From positions 1-33,308 of IMG/VR virus record IMGVR_UViG_3300031539_000167: a stretch of DNA of 33,308 nt. One strand, 5' to 3'. Each line of letters begins with the position of its first letter. Positions within the stretch are counted from its first letter, which is position 1. The DNA comes from a virus. The translations under genes and the position numbers were made by a program. This document shows, piece after piece, positions 8,318 through 15,934 of the stretch. The notes under the pieces were generated by a model, which was given only the letters and a program-made list of their open reading frames with translations, ran no database searches and was not told the DNA's origin.

Positions 8318-11300
8318 TTATCTATTCTTCTTATTAGATACTATTTTTTGGGATGAAAACCCAAGATTTTCTTGCTTCTTACTCTTAGCCACCGATTCTG
8401 GCTTTGTTAAAGTAATCTGTTTAACAATTTTCTTAGACGCTGGCTTTTTATTTACATCTTCCCTAAGTCTAAGCCTTTGGTCGTCTACTGATTCACCTTT
8501 CTTCCTATTAAACCCACCAATCTGCGATGCAAATTTAGTCAGTTCATCCTTATAAACAATTTTCATATCTGTTTCGTCTTCAAATCCCAACCCACTAAAA
8601 GGCATCATGGCCATTGCGTTGCCAAATCTAGCATGGGCTTCACCAATATCAGTAGGTACGTCACCGTAACTTTGCGAACCAGCCCTAAATGGCGCTAACG
8701 CATCACCACTAAAAGCATGTATATCGCCAAGAGCGAAAAATGCTAATGCGGTAGCAAGAACGCAATCATCACTATTGCCGGGTCCCGGTTCATTTCCAGT
8801 TTTACCATTACCAAAATTAACATAAATAGTAAGTTGCTTATATAATCTAGACGAATGGATTACGAATCCATCCACGCCAAGATTCTCCCGTAGTGCTCCA
8901 TTAAGTTTTGGCTTTGAACCAGTGGAAATGGCCAATCCTACTTGGCCCTTATCTTTTGGTTTCTTTTTAGATCTCCACAAACTGGGGTAACAGATTTCAT
9001 TTTCTAAATCTTTAGCCAATGTTTCACCAATACCAGTCTTATCAACAGCGACCAACGCTGTGTTATACCATCTACCAAGATAATCAATCATATACTTAAG
9101 CTCGGCAACATTAACTCTAATATTCAATTCTGCTACTTGTTCTTGTGTATCAATATCAAATATTTCAATGGCTGAATAATCTTTATTGTCACCACCAGAC
9201 ACGTCAACACCCATCACGTAACTGTGACCCTTTGTTCTATCCGTATGATGGACTGGTTTTTCCCAAATCCACAAATGTTTATCAAAGTCGATATACCGAC
9301 TTTCACCAGTCGTTGGATCTTCATAATCTACCGTACTTAACGTGTACTTCGATTTCTTTACTTCTTCTTGATTTTCACCAATATATCTCAATACTGATGG
9401 ATCAACAACAGTATTGCCAGACCCAAGAAATTCGGCCAGCACTTCCTGCTTAAATAGATGGCCCTCGCCTCTTCTTTGAAGAGCCTTATATTGTTCTTCT
9501 AGCCAAGGCGACCACCAAGGACCATATCTGTCTTTTTCTTCCTCCGATTTTGTTCGTCGTATGTCTTTTCTTGGACTAATTTGGACTATTTCACCAGTAT
9601 CACTTTCATATTCAATAGTCCAGTTCATATCCCACCAATTAATTTGGATAGGATTAAAAACAGACTCTTCGGCAACAGCGTCCATCCACGTTGCCCAATA
9701 CCAGTTACCAACACCTTTACACGTTGAAATGACAATACAAGAACCACCGTGCATGAGAGTGTTGTGTGAAATGAACCCATTAGCTATGTATGTGCTAGTT
9801 TCTGGCACAGAAATATCACCAGTATGAACTGTTACTTGCTTAATATCTTCAATCATATCTATGTAAATATTATTCGATACCAAAAATCCTAGTTTAGTTT
9901 CTTCTAAATCATGCTTATCGCACAATTCAACAGCAGTTTCATATGGGATTGATCCATTTTTAATATAGTACGTTAATCTATTATATTCAAGAGTTCTTGA
10001 TTTATAGTACGACCGTGCCTTTTTAGCAAATTCACGTACTACATTGTGTTTAATCGGTTTTGAATTAGTCGATTTAACATTATTAAGTAGATCATTTTTC
10101 CGATCAGACAAAAACCCAACTTCATTTCTAAATCTCAACAAATTAGCGGAGTCTGCTATAAACAACTCATAATAAATATCTTTACTAAATCTATTATCAG
10201 ACTGTCGCACGTGCGTGTTTGTTATTATGCCAAGCGATAACAATGCTGTTCTAACTTCATCAACCAGTTTACTAGATGAAGTAGAAAACCCGACCTTTTT
10301 GTATTCGCTATTTGCACAATACCCATCTGCTTCAAATAATCCACGTAAGAATGCTGCAATCACTAACCTGCCAGAACGTAATATTAGCTTAGGAATTGAA
10401 GCATTTCTTGAATTATCTTTCGATAATAGCCCAATTTCATTTAAATGATCAACGAATTTGGCATTATTAAGTCTTACATCAATTGTCCCATTGCCTTTTT
10501 GCTCATAAGCATTTACATCTATACTTTTTAATTTCTCTATTAATTTTATTCTAAGATCAACATCTTTTGGGTCGGTGCTTAAAATGAGCCTCTTTGGTCT
10601 TGACTTATACGCAGTACCATCACCTATATAATATCCAATTATCTCAGCCAAATTTTCATCTATAACATCATTACTACCACTACACGTATCCATTTTCATA
10701 CATATAGCATCACCAAATTTCATATCCTTCATATATCGCCACGTATATTCTCCATTTTGATCAATAACTCTTAATCTGTGATCTGATGTTGCCGATATTT
10801 CATATCCCAAGTAAGTTCGAATATGTATTGCTTCTGATAATCCATTATACCACGAAGCATTTGAATTTTCAAAGCCAATATCAGTACAAACATTCAAATC
10901 ACCCTTGGTGAAATTTTTAATTCTTGATTTATCAACAATATCACCAATATCTATTAAGCCATCGCTAGTTGACAATAACGTTCCAAAAGAGACACATTGT
11001 TGCCCTCCAGCCCACATGTCTTCCATATGCTGCATGAATGCAGCTTCATCGATAATCACCAATTTAGCCGATGATGATCTTAAGGTTTCTGGGTTGGAAG
11101 TATGAGACTTAATTGTGCTTTTAGATCTAAAAGAAATTTCGTGTGCATTATATGTGCAAGTTTCATCATGAAATATGTCTTTCAAAAACTGCGGTAGTCT
11201 ATCAAAAACACCCTTAACGTTCTTTTTCAAGAACTCTTTCGCATCTTCATCTGTCTTTGATACAACCAATATTTTCTTATTCGTGCTGAACATAGCGGTC

Positions 11301-11524
11301 CATAACGCATATGCCCCAGTCAATGTTGATATACCACATTGACGACACTTTTTAAATATGTTAAAGCGATTTTCTCTGTAGTCTCTTAAAACATCTAGTT
11401 GGTATGAAAATAATTTAAATGGCATAACTCCTGCAGTTGGGTGCTCAACAGTGCAGAAGTTTTCAATAAAGAACTCGGGAGATTCTTTACACTTCTCCAG
11501 TATTTTGACTACTGTTGGATTCAT
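8318..11524 (-). CDS. 17: Large terminase (packaging ATPase/nuclease), T4 gp17-like, interrupted by an intein
   Basis: Motor that pumps DNA into the prohead through the portal and cuts concatemers. The 1068-aa precursor has the ATPase domain split by an intein (residues 177-588); the spliced enzyme would be 656 aa, near T4 gp17 (610 aa). ATPase: a deviant Walker A, KCRQCGIST (K59-T67), has Ile where the usual Lys sits, but Lys five residues before the Gly as in lambda gpA; Walker B is LVIIDE (155-160). After the intein, SCIVISTCKG is the coupling motif. The RNase H-like nuclease has D774 (GVDVSGG), D828 (VAVDKTG) and D919/D920 (NSDDCVLATAL) as metal ligands. The C-terminus is Lys-rich. Start is ATG at 11524, five bases after the preceding stop. 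Confidence 0.95.
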   Translation of the reverse strand: MNPTVVKILEKCKESPEFFIENFCTVEHPTAGVMPFKLFSYQLDVLRDYRENRFNIFKKCRQCGISTLTGAYALWTAMFSTNKKILVVSKTDEDAKEFLKKNVKGVFDRLPQFLKDIFHDETCTYNAHEISFRSKSTIKSHTSNPETLRSSSAKLVIIDEAAFMQHMEDMWAGGQQCVSFGTLLSTSDGLIDIGDIVDKSRIKNFTKGDLNVCTDIGFENSNASWYNGLSEAIHIRTYLGYEISATSDHRLRVIDQNGEYTWRYMKDMKFGDAICMKMDTCSGSNDVIDENLAEIIGYYIGDGTAYKSRPKRLILSTDPKDVDLRIKLIEKLKSIDVNAYEQKGNGTIDVRLNNAKFVDHLNEIGLLSKDNSRNASIPKLILRSGRLVIAAFLRGLFEADGYCANSEYKKVGFSTSSSKLVDEVRTALLSLGIITNTHVRQSDNRFSKDIYYELFIADSANLLRFRNEVGFLSDRKNDLLNNVKSTNSKPIKHNVVREFAKKARSYYKSRTLEYNRLTYYIKNGSIPYETAVELCDKHDLEETKLGFLVSNNIYIDMIEDIKQVTVHTGDISVPETSTYIANGFISHNTLMHGGSCIVISTCKGVGNWYWATWMDAVAEESVFNPIQINWWDMNWTIEYESDTGEIVQISPRKDIRRTKSEEEKDRYGPWWSPWLEEQYKALQRRGEGHLFKQEVLAEFLGSGNTVVDPSVLRYIGENQEEVKKSKYTLSTVDYEDPTTGESRYIDFDKHLWIWEKPVHHTDRTKGHSYVMGVDVSGGDNKDYSAIEIFDIDTQEQVAELNIRVNVAELKYMIDYLGRWYNTALVAVDKTGIGETLAKDLENEICYPSLWRSKKKPKDKGQVGLAISTGSKPKLNGALRENLGVDGFVIHSSRLYKQLTIYVNFGNGKTGNEPGPGNSDDCVLATALAFFALGDIHAFSGDALAPFRAGSQSYGDVPTDIGEAHARFGNAMAMMPFSGLGFEDETDMKIVYKDELTKFASQIGGFNRKKGESVDDQRLRLREDVNKKPASKKIVKQITLTKPESVAKSKKQENLGFSSQKIVSNKKNR
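9761..10996 (-). mobile_element. Full-length class 1 intein with LAGLIDADG homing endonuclease
   Basis: In-frame 412-residue insertion in the large terminase. It begins with Cys (C177, block A), has a block B-like TSDHRL at about 246-251 and ends with ...STYIANGFISHN (N588), with penultimate His and Thr as the first downstream extein residue. Two LAGLIDADG helices are present: EIIGYYIGDGTA (about 294-305) and AFLRGLFEADGYC (391-403), both keeping the acidic residue, so it may still be an active homing endonuclease. Removing it joins ...WAGGQQ to TLMHGGSC, restoring a continuous gp17-like ATPase just after Walker B. All splice residues look intact, so splicing is expected; endonuclease activity is inferred. 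Confidence 0.95.
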
Positions 11525-11529
11525 TCAAG

Positions 11530-12162
11530 CTACTTCTTCTTTTTCTTATTTAGTATATCATGTAATGCTTGTTCTGGTATAAGAACATTGCTATCTTTAA
11601 TGCTAATATTGCTCTTACGGGAATTTTTTAGTTTAACAAGTAGTTCAGCCGCTCTTACTTTGGTGTTAAGTGCAGTTGCCTTTGTTTGAATAGCAGAAAT
11701 ATAGCCTTCAACAACAATATCTCTTCTAGCAACGTTATCCTCAAATTCTTGCCTTAAGCCATTTATAGCATGCTGAGCTTCTTCTCTGTCCAAATTGCAA
11801 TCATTAATAATATCAGTAAATGTGGTAAAGATTTTCTCAGTTAATTTTTCATCTAATTCATCGAGCTGTACTTCTTCATTGGCAGCTTCAAACGCATCTA
11901 CTGGATTGTCTCCAACTCTGCGAACATCAGCTACTATTTCTCTATCGCTCTCTATATTACCAGACACATCAATAATTTCAGTATCCAGAACCTCACTACG
12001 TGTTGTCTCGTCGTGCTTTAACTTCTTACTATTTGGCTTTTCTATTTTCGGTTCTACTATTTCCTTTGGTTGTGGCACTTGTTTTGGCTTATCAGAAACT
12101 CTATCTAGCAAATCGGCCAGTTCGTCTGGTATGTCTATATTGATTTCGTCGTCACTACTCAT
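11530..12162 (-). CDS. Putative small terminase subunit (gp16-like by position)
   Basis: 210-aa protein immediately before the large terminase, the place of gene 16 in T4, where the small subunit recognises DNA and regulates the motor. The first 90 residues are acidic and low-complexity (SSDDEINIDIPDELADLL, Pro/Lys-rich linker). Residues about 105-185 are predicted helical, with LTEKIFTTFTDIINDCNL and a long GYISAIQTKATALNTKVRAAELLVKLK helix suited to oligomerisation. It ends in NKKKKK. The ATG at 12162 overlaps the preceding gene by 8 bases. No diagnostic motif separates it from another packaging accessory protein, so the name rests mainly on context. Confidence 0.45.
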   Translation of the reverse strand: MSSDDEINIDIPDELADLLDRVSDKPKQVPQPKEIVEPKIEKPNSKKLKHDETTRSEVLDTEIIDVSGNIESDREIVADVRRVGDNPVDAFEAANEEVQLDELDEKLTEKIFTTFTDIINDCNLDREEAQHAINGLRQEFEDNVARRDIVVEGYISAIQTKATALNTKVRAAELLVKLKNSRKSNISIKDSNVLIPEQALHDILNKKKKK

Positions 12163-12970
12163 CCGATTTTTCTTCTTTTTTCTTACGTTGATTTGTCTGA
12201 CTTCTGCTTACATTGATAGAATTTTTAAAATTCTTAGGCTTCTTGGAAGAACTTTTATTGTTCTTTGTTTTTCTATAACTCAGCCTAGTTTTCTTGGCAA
12301 CTTTTTCTGCTTTATTTCCAATTCTACCAAAATGCATTTCCTTCAAGTGCATCACCTTGCTCTTAACATCATCGATATTAATTTCGCCATCTGATACTAG
12401 CACTTTCGCAGCTACCATTGGCGACAGTTCGCCATCCTCTATAATTTGGACCGGTATATAAGCCGATTTGCATTTATCATCACCCATCAAGTCAATATCA
12501 TCCATGACTATTATGTTGCTAAATTCTTCTTTTAATGCTAATTTAATATCATTACTGTAATCTGGAATGGATCGCAACTTCTCTTTTTCTTCAAAAAATA
12601 GCAGCGATTTCTCAAAAATCACATTAGCATCGTATACTAGTTTTCTGGATGTTATATTATCTTTAGCCTCTACTAATTCGCTACTACATCCATTACGTGT
12701 TACAGTAACGTCACATTCGGCAACCGTACCGGCAACATTGACATAAGCGCGTATGTCGGTACTTCTAGTATTTCTTATAGTATTCCATACCAACACATCA
12801 CCACCAACACTGAGTTCAAGGGGTGGACCATGCAATTCATGTTCGGCTAGATATTTAATTATATCATCTTTTGATATAAACCCATTAACATCGCCAGCAA
12901 CTTTGTACTTGTCGCCAACCGATATTGGGTGAATATTTAGCTCTTTATCCTGATTGCTATATCTTATCAT
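12155..12970 (-). CDS. Unknown protein with a very basic C-terminal tail
   Basis: 271-aa protein that I do not recognise. Residues 1-200 look globular and mixed alpha/beta, slightly acidic, with a GPPLELSVGGDVLVW strand-rich segment and a helical EEKEKLRSIPDYSNDIKLALKEEF. The last 60-70 residues are dominated by Lys, Arg, Ser and Asn (KKTRLSYRKTKNNKSSSKK and onward), probably disordered and nucleic-acid binding. It lies between the sigma factor (2-base gap) and the putative small terminase (8-base overlap), so it is co-translated with both. A role in late transcription or DNA packaging is possible from context alone. Start is ATG at 12970. Confidence 0.7.
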   Translation of the reverse strand: MIRYSNQDKELNIHPISVGDKYKVAGDVNGFISKDDIIKYLAEHELHGPPLELSVGGDVLVWNTIRNTRSTDIRAYVNVAGTVAECDVTVTRNGCSSELVEAKDNITSRKLVYDANVIFEKSLLFFEEKEKLRSIPDYSNDIKLALKEEFSNIIVMDDIDLMGDDKCKSAYIPVQIIEDGELSPMVAAKVLVSDGEINIDDVKSKVMHLKEMHFGRIGNKAEKVAKKTRLSYRKTKNNKSSSKKPKNFKNSINVSRSQTNQRKKKEEKSDE

Positions 12971-12972
12971 GT

Positions 12973-13908
12973 TTACCAGTCTTCATCGTCTATATTATAT
13001 TTTCTCGTTGAACCACCCGGATTCCCTATCCAAGTCTTTTCTGTATTGGTTGGTGAATCGGTGAATTCTGACTGGCATTGCCTTAATTTTTTAAGATAAG
13101 ACACTATTTTCATTCTCGATAAATTTGTTGATTCCTGTATTTTGGAAACTAAACCGTTTGAAGCTGATTCGAGGCCATGTTCTGCGATATTGGCTATCGA
13201 ACTTAATATCTGCAATTCTTCATCATCAAAATTGGAAAAGGATTTGGCTTCCTCTAGAAATCTTGAAAGCTTCTTACCCTCGCCTATTGGTCTATATTTC
13301 AAGTATCCACTATAATTATTATAGTTCTTCTTATCTCTGGTTTCTTTTTTAATGTAGGCTAAAACGACGGTTTTTACAACTTGCGACCACATATTAAAAG
13401 CTTTGGTATTATCATATCTTCTTGACACTATGCTATTAACGTTTAGCGCCATCAAACATCCGTCTTTAAATGTTATTTCATTACCACCAAAATCATAAAT
13501 ATTATCTCTTGTCAATCTTATTGTGATATATTCGTTATTCCTATTAACAACACACCCTCTTATTTTGTATTTTCTTTTTTTATCGCTGACCATACAGGCC
13601 AATGTAAATATTTCGGAGTAATCGAACTTATATAATGTTTTCTCTATTTGAACCCAAGCCACTTGGAAAAGATCGTGAAACGATGATTCACCGCCACCAT
13701 ACGTGTGATCTAGGCCGTGAGTTCTAATGACTTGTCTTATTAATTCACCAGCGTGACTCATTATCTCATTACGCAAGGTGATATGTACACACCCATTCAA
13801 TACATATTCACGCAATAAAGATTCAACAAGCGGATTGTCGAAATACATGTTCCGCTTTTTCTTTATTGGCTTAAGTTTTGTCGGTTTTGGTGTGCTTAAT
13901 TTAGCCAT
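12973..13908 (-). CDS. 55: Late sigma factor, T4 gp55-like, with an insertion between regions 2.2 and 2.3
   Basis: Predicted phage sigma factor directing host RNA polymerase to late promoters. From ATG 13908 the product is 311 aa (T4 gp55 is 185). Sigma region 2 is split: ESSFHDLFQVAWVQIEKTLYKFD (about 74-96) is the region 2.2 block, and KAFNMWSQVVKTVVLAYIKKE (169-189) followed by TRDKKNYNNY is the region 2.3-2.4 block. About 70 residues (97-168) lie between them and have no counterpart in T4. A helix-turn-helix-like segment follows (about 255-277), and the tail YNIDDEDW is acidic and aromatic, reminiscent of sliding-clamp-binding tails (inference). A TTG at 13911 is a poorer start. It sits directly upstream of the packaging genes it would serve. 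Confidence 0.75.
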   Translation of the reverse strand: MAKLSTPKPTKLKPIKKKRNMYFDNPLVESLLREYVLNGCVHITLRNEIMSHAGELIRQVIRTHGLDHTYGGGESSFHDLFQVAWVQIEKTLYKFDYSEIFTLACMVSDKKRKYKIRGCVVNRNNEYITIRLTRDNIYDFGGNEITFKDGCLMALNVNSIVSRRYDNTKAFNMWSQVVKTVVLAYIKKETRDKKNYNNYSGYLKYRPIGEGKKLSRFLEEAKSFSNFDDEELQILSSIANIAEHGLESASNGLVSKIQESTNLSRMKIVSYLKKLRQCQSEFTDSPTNTEKTWIGNPGGSTRKYNIDDEDW

Positions 13909-13911
13909 CAA

Positions 13912-13954
13912 AAATATTTACTACTGGTGACATACACTTTTGTAGTAATTATTT
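13912..13954 (-). promoter_or_regulatory. Imperfect hairpin in the leader of the sigma gene
   Basis: Arms 13912-13924 and 13942-13954 pair over 13 bp with one mismatch, around a 17-base loop. The hairpin runs from the stop of the 134-aa gene to four bases before the sigma ATG and is followed by a short T-run. No clear Shine-Dalgarno is visible for the sigma gene, so the structure could act as a weak terminator or limit translation; neither is shown. Confidence 0.35.
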
Positions 13955-14353
13955 TTGATTAATAATTAACTCCGTGGCATACTTAATATAGTCGCTAATT
14001 ACGTTAATGTAATTAGGATTGGCCATAGACACAATTTTCGGCTTGACATCAACCTCTAAATTGGTATGTACAGAAATCTTTATCTCTAAATTTCCAACCA
14101 GCCTTTGTGGTGGAGATTGGAAGGGCACGAAAAAACTGGTTTTTGGCTGATCGTCGTGCAATCCTTCTATATCAAATACTAAATTTTCATTTTCAATATA
14201 CCTAATCAAGAAATAATATTCAGTCACCCGCATAGAACATATACCGGGCGAATGATCTATTCCTAATTTATCGATTATTAGATCAGCAAATCTGGCTGAA
14301 AAATGAAACTTATTTGCAAGGGCGTGATATTTATTATATAGGTGATTGTGCAT
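13949..14353 (-). CDS. Unknown 134-aa protein coupled to the UvsW-like helicase
   Basis: Not recognised. The product begins MHNHLYNKYHALANKFHF, with a helical first third (FSARFADLIIDKLGI) and a beta-rich middle (EYYFLIRYIENENLVFDIEG and NLEIKISVHTNLEVDVK), ending in a helix. There is no signal peptide or membrane segment. Its ATG overlaps the helicase stop (TAATG at 14351-14355), implying translational coupling and perhaps a joint role, but no function can be assigned. Confidence 0.75.
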   Translation of the reverse strand: MHNHLYNKYHALANKFHFSARFADLIIDKLGIDHSPGICSMRVTEYYFLIRYIENENLVFDIEGLHDDQPKTSFFVPFQSPPQRLVGNLEIKISVHTNLEVDVKPKIVSMANPNYINVISDYIKYATELIINQK

Positions 14354-15885
14354 TACTTCTTTGATTTCGGCCTAACCCAATTTCGCTTAATTAAATCCGC
14401 ACCACTTATGTTTGCGTTGCTGAATATAACAGTAGAGTCGTACCCCATTTCGACTATTTTTTTCAATCTCTCTCTTGAATGTCTATAAAGATAACGATTG
14501 CAATACCATATAAAATCGAACACTCTAGCGCTGCCCTTTTTATTTTGGCGAACTGCTCTACCTATACGTTGTTCAAAATCAGACCCTAGTTTACCATCAT
14601 AAGCCAATATTAAATTTTCACACCCACCATCTAAGTCTAATCCGCGTTTCAGAATTTTAGACCCTATCAGCACCTTTATTTCACGGTTTTCAAACGCTTT
14701 TAATGCCGCATTCCTCTGTTTCAATGGTGTTTTGCCAAATATGAACTTAGATCCGGGTATGAATTCTTCTAAAATCCTACCATGGTATTCACGATCAACT
14801 AAAATTAAAGTGCCATCATCGGGAAATGCCTCACATATCTTTCTAATCTGTTTATGAAAATTACCATTATCAATCATCCATTCTTCAATAGCTGAATTAT
14901 TAGTTGAAGAATCATGCTTATCGCCATCTTCTTCCATTGCCACCATGTAGTAATGAACAGGAATAATCCTGCCGATTTTTTCCATCTCTGTTCGATCCGA
15001 CTTACTTATTACAGACCCAAACAACTCCCTAATGTAGAGATTTTCAACCGGCCTATCCTTATCGAATGGTGTACCAGAGAACCCGTAAATATATCTAGCT
15101 TTAGAATGCTTTCGAAACAACTCGCGATACTGCTTAGAAGAAGCTCTGTCGCATTCATCAACCATGACCATATGACATTTTGATACAAGTTTTTGCAATA
15201 ACTCAGCATTTTCTCTACGGGTTTGCCAAGCTTTATCAGTTCCCTTCTTTTTTAATTCCTTAAATCTCTCATCTTCTGTCGGTGATCTAAGAGATTGAAT
15301 CGACCCAACGATAACCAATTGGTCATTTTCAGGTCTTTTACCAGCAAAAAATTCACCAACTTTATTGACGACCTCTCTTAATTCCAATCGTTCTTTAATC
15401 TGTTGTGCGATGATAACTTCTTCAACAATAATAGCAGTGGGACAACCGGGGTAGGCTTTTATTATGCCAGCCATGATTTCTGTTTTACCCGCACCTGTCA
15501 CATGCCAATGGATACCACGTTCGTTAGCCATACACGCTTTTATTGCGCGCATTTGATGATCACCCAAAGTAATATTGGGCAACATATCCGCTCTTATTAT
15601 TGTTTCTGCTGGCCCAAATTTTGGTGCGGAGCGAGAATCAACAACATCCAGTGGAATACCATTTTCTTCACAGACTTCTTTTAATTCATTAAGAAACGAG
15701 TAATTCAATCTTTTTGTTCTAACAAAATATCTAATATGTCGGCCATCCCAAGCTTGATCCTCAACGCTTGTGATATACGAAGTCTTTGGATCAACCGCAC
15801 TAAAGTGGTTAACCAAAACCTCATCTATATCATCGGTGATGAGTTCTAAGTGGATAAAGCCAGTGTCTTTAATGTTAGCTATCAT
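14353..15885 (-). CDS. uvsW: UvsW-like SF2 DNA/RNA helicase
   Basis: Superfamily 2 helicase; in T4, UvsW unwinds R-loops, branch-migrates recombination intermediates and helps switch from origin to recombination-dependent replication. The 510-aa length is close to T4 UvsW (503). Motifs: LGDHQ upstream Q site (107-111), motif I TGAGKTE (130-136), motif II VDECD (242-246), motif III SGTPF (270-274), motif VI QRIGRAVRQ (439-447). The N-terminal 90 residues, with VEDQAWDGRHIRYFV, resemble the small UvsW DNA-binding domain. An insertion of about 35 residues (about 203-230) lies between motifs Ia and II. Other UvrB/RAD3-like helicases cannot be excluded without a search. ATG at 15885 is 17 bases after a terminator-like palindrome. 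Confidence 0.75.
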   Translation of the reverse strand: MIANIKDTGFIHLELITDDIDEVLVNHFSAVDPKTSYITSVEDQAWDGRHIRYFVRTKRLNYSFLNELKEVCEENGIPLDVVDSRSAPKFGPAETIIRADMLPNITLGDHQMRAIKACMANERGIHWHVTGAGKTEIMAGIIKAYPGCPTAIIVEEVIIAQQIKERLELREVVNKVGEFFAGKRPENDQLVIVGSIQSLRSPTEDERFKELKKKGTDKAWQTRRENAELLQKLVSKCHMVMVDECDRASSKQYRELFRKHSKARYIYGFSGTPFDKDRPVENLYIRELFGSVISKSDRTEMEKIGRIIPVHYYMVAMEEDGDKHDSSTNNSAIEEWMIDNGNFHKQIRKICEAFPDDGTLILVDREYHGRILEEFIPGSKFIFGKTPLKQRNAALKAFENREIKVLIGSKILKRGLDLDGGCENLILAYDGKLGSDFEQRIGRAVRQNKKGSARVFDFIWYCNRYLYRHSRERLKKIVEMGYDSTVIFSNANISGADLIKRNWVRPKSKK

Positions 15886-15902
15886 CTAACGTATTAGATA
15901 CT

Positions 15903-15932
15903 AATAGGGCCGGGATTAATCCCGGCCCTATT
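15903..15932 (-). terminator. Strong palindromic transcription terminator after the ribonucleotide reductase gene
   Basis: A perfect 30-base palindrome with a GC-rich arm (AATAGGGCCGGG and its complement) around an ATTAAT centre, two bases after the TAG of the reductase. A following T-containing stretch (CCCTATTAGT) is modest rather than a clean T-run. Being symmetrical it could stop transcription in both directions. It is the only GC-rich intergenic hairpin I found. Confidence 0.8.
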
Positions 15933-15934
15933 AT

